Assembly: GCA_964390495.1 (NCBI GenBank)
Contig: CAYMIN010000011.1
Span: forward strand, 1 to 64,000
Reading direction: 5' to 3'
Source: UBA11051 sp964390495
Lineage (GTDB): Bacteria; Armatimonadota; Zipacnadia; Zipacnadales; UBA11051
DNA: 64,000 bases
Shown here piece by piece: positions 63,435-64,000 of the stretch (positions within the stretch are counted from its first letter, which is position 1; each line of letters starts with the position of its first letter). The position numbers and the translations under genes are program-made. The notes beneath the pieces were generated by a model. It made no database searches, was not told the origin of the DNA, and saw only the letters and a program-made list of their open reading frames with translations.

Positions 63435-64000
63435 TCAGTAGCGATACTGTCGGGCCGTGTCGAACATGGCGATGATATTGTCGGCGGGCACATCGGCCTG
63501 AATGTTATGGACCGAATTGAGCACGTAGCCGCCGCCTGCGCCCAGGACCTCCAGGATGCGCTTGGTCTCTGCGGCCACCTGCTCGGGCGTGCCGTAGGGC
63601 AGTACTTGCTGAGTGTCGATGCCGCCCCAGAATGAGATGCGGTCGCCGAACTCGGCCTTGAGCTCCGCCGGGTCCATGTCGGCGGCACCGACCTGGACGG
63701 GATTCAGAGCATCCACACCATTCTCGATCAGGCTGGGGATGAACTGGCGAACACTGCCGCAAGTGTGGAAGAAGATACGGGCCTCGGTGCGGGCCTTGAC
63801 GAAGCTGATGACCTCTTTTTGCCTGGGCTTGATGAACTTGTCGAAAATACCCAGCGACATCATCGGCCCGCCCTGGTGGCCGAAATCATCGGCAAGCTGC
63901 ACAATGTCAAGGTACTGGCCGGCCGCGGGAAGATAAGCCTCCCAGGCGGACAGGTGCAACTCCAGCAGCTTGTCGAGGAACTTGTTGACGAAGACCTCGT
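63435..64000 (-). CDS. Uroporphyrinogen decarboxylase-family protein, 5'-truncated by window edge
   Basis: The C-terminal 187 or so residues of a second UroD-superfamily protein, open to the window end. It reads in frame from the edge (EVFVNKFLDKLLELHLSAW) through IVQLADDFGHQGGPMMS, FFHTCGSVRQFIPSLIENGVD, FWGGIDTQQVLP and a late LNSVHNIQADVPADN. These segments match the MtaA-like methyltransferase branch. It differs clearly from the copy at 58478-59668. The heparinase gene starts 33 bases after its stop, so all four genes may be one transcript. Confidence 0.85.
   Translation of the reverse strand, partial: EVFVNKFLDKLLELHLSAWEAYLPAAGQYLDIVQLADDFGHQGGPMMSLGIFDKFIKPRQKEVISFVKARTEARIFFHTCGSVRQFIPSLIENGVDALNPVQVGAADMDPAELKAEFGDRISFWGGIDTQQVLPYGTPEQVAAETKRILEVLGAGGGYVLNSVHNIQADVPADNIIAMFDTARQYRY

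Overview
The window is about 64 kb of G+C-rich bacterial chromosome with mostly short intergenic gaps. The best guess for the source is Armatimonadota, or a related glycan-degrading lineage, probably a metagenome assembly. This rests on two secreted prepilin-like proteins with the 'ARAREKARQTSCLSN..' and 'DGHAK' signatures, many glycan-active and Gfo/Idh/MocA proteins, a B12-dependent ribonucleotide reductase, and a 100-N scaffold gap. No phylogenetic test was possible. No phage, IS element, CRISPR array, rRNA or tRNA was seen.

Layout: 0-11 kb (minus strand) holds a K+-independent proton pyrophosphatase, undecaprenyl-PP phosphatase, a rpiB/dCMP deaminase/wecA-like/wecB operon, a PAS-GAF histidine kinase, an S1 protein and an oxidoreductase. 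11.8-23.5 kb (plus) holds a family 8 polysaccharide lyase, gyrB-gyrA, class II nrdJ, a SagB-type oxidoreductase and a DUF456 protein. 23.6-28.3 kb (minus) is a tightly packed six-gene operon: SPOR protein, deoB, membrane protein, phosphoesterase, PqqD-like protein, universal stress protein. 28.5-37.3 kb holds a thioredoxin/CcdA fusion, gatB, two pilins, a FecR-domain protein, and a FliM/response-regulator pair. 38-48.5 kb holds an ABC exporter, two amidohydrolase-like proteins, a lower-GC nucleotidyl cyclase, queH, a mutarotase-like protein, a GHL10-type glycoside hydrolase, a second oxidoreductase and a roadblock protein. 48.6-54.4 kb is the translation cluster infC-rpmI-rplT-(trmH family)-[T-box]-pheS-pheT. 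54.4-64 kb holds a PqaA-like hydrolase, a pair of secreted proteins that share an unrecognised C-terminal domain, and a glycan region (NIF3-like, two UroD-like proteins, metallo-beta-lactamase fold, heparinase II/III).

Most notable: the twin secreted proteins at 55.9-57.1 kb; non-canonical residues at the quinolone positions of both gyrase subunits; a PheT with no tRNA-binding OB insert, behind a T-box; probable AUA initiation of infC; a deoB with no standard start codon; and several families of dispersed palindromic repeats. The N gap is flanked by an exact 55-bp duplication that looks like an assembly overlap.
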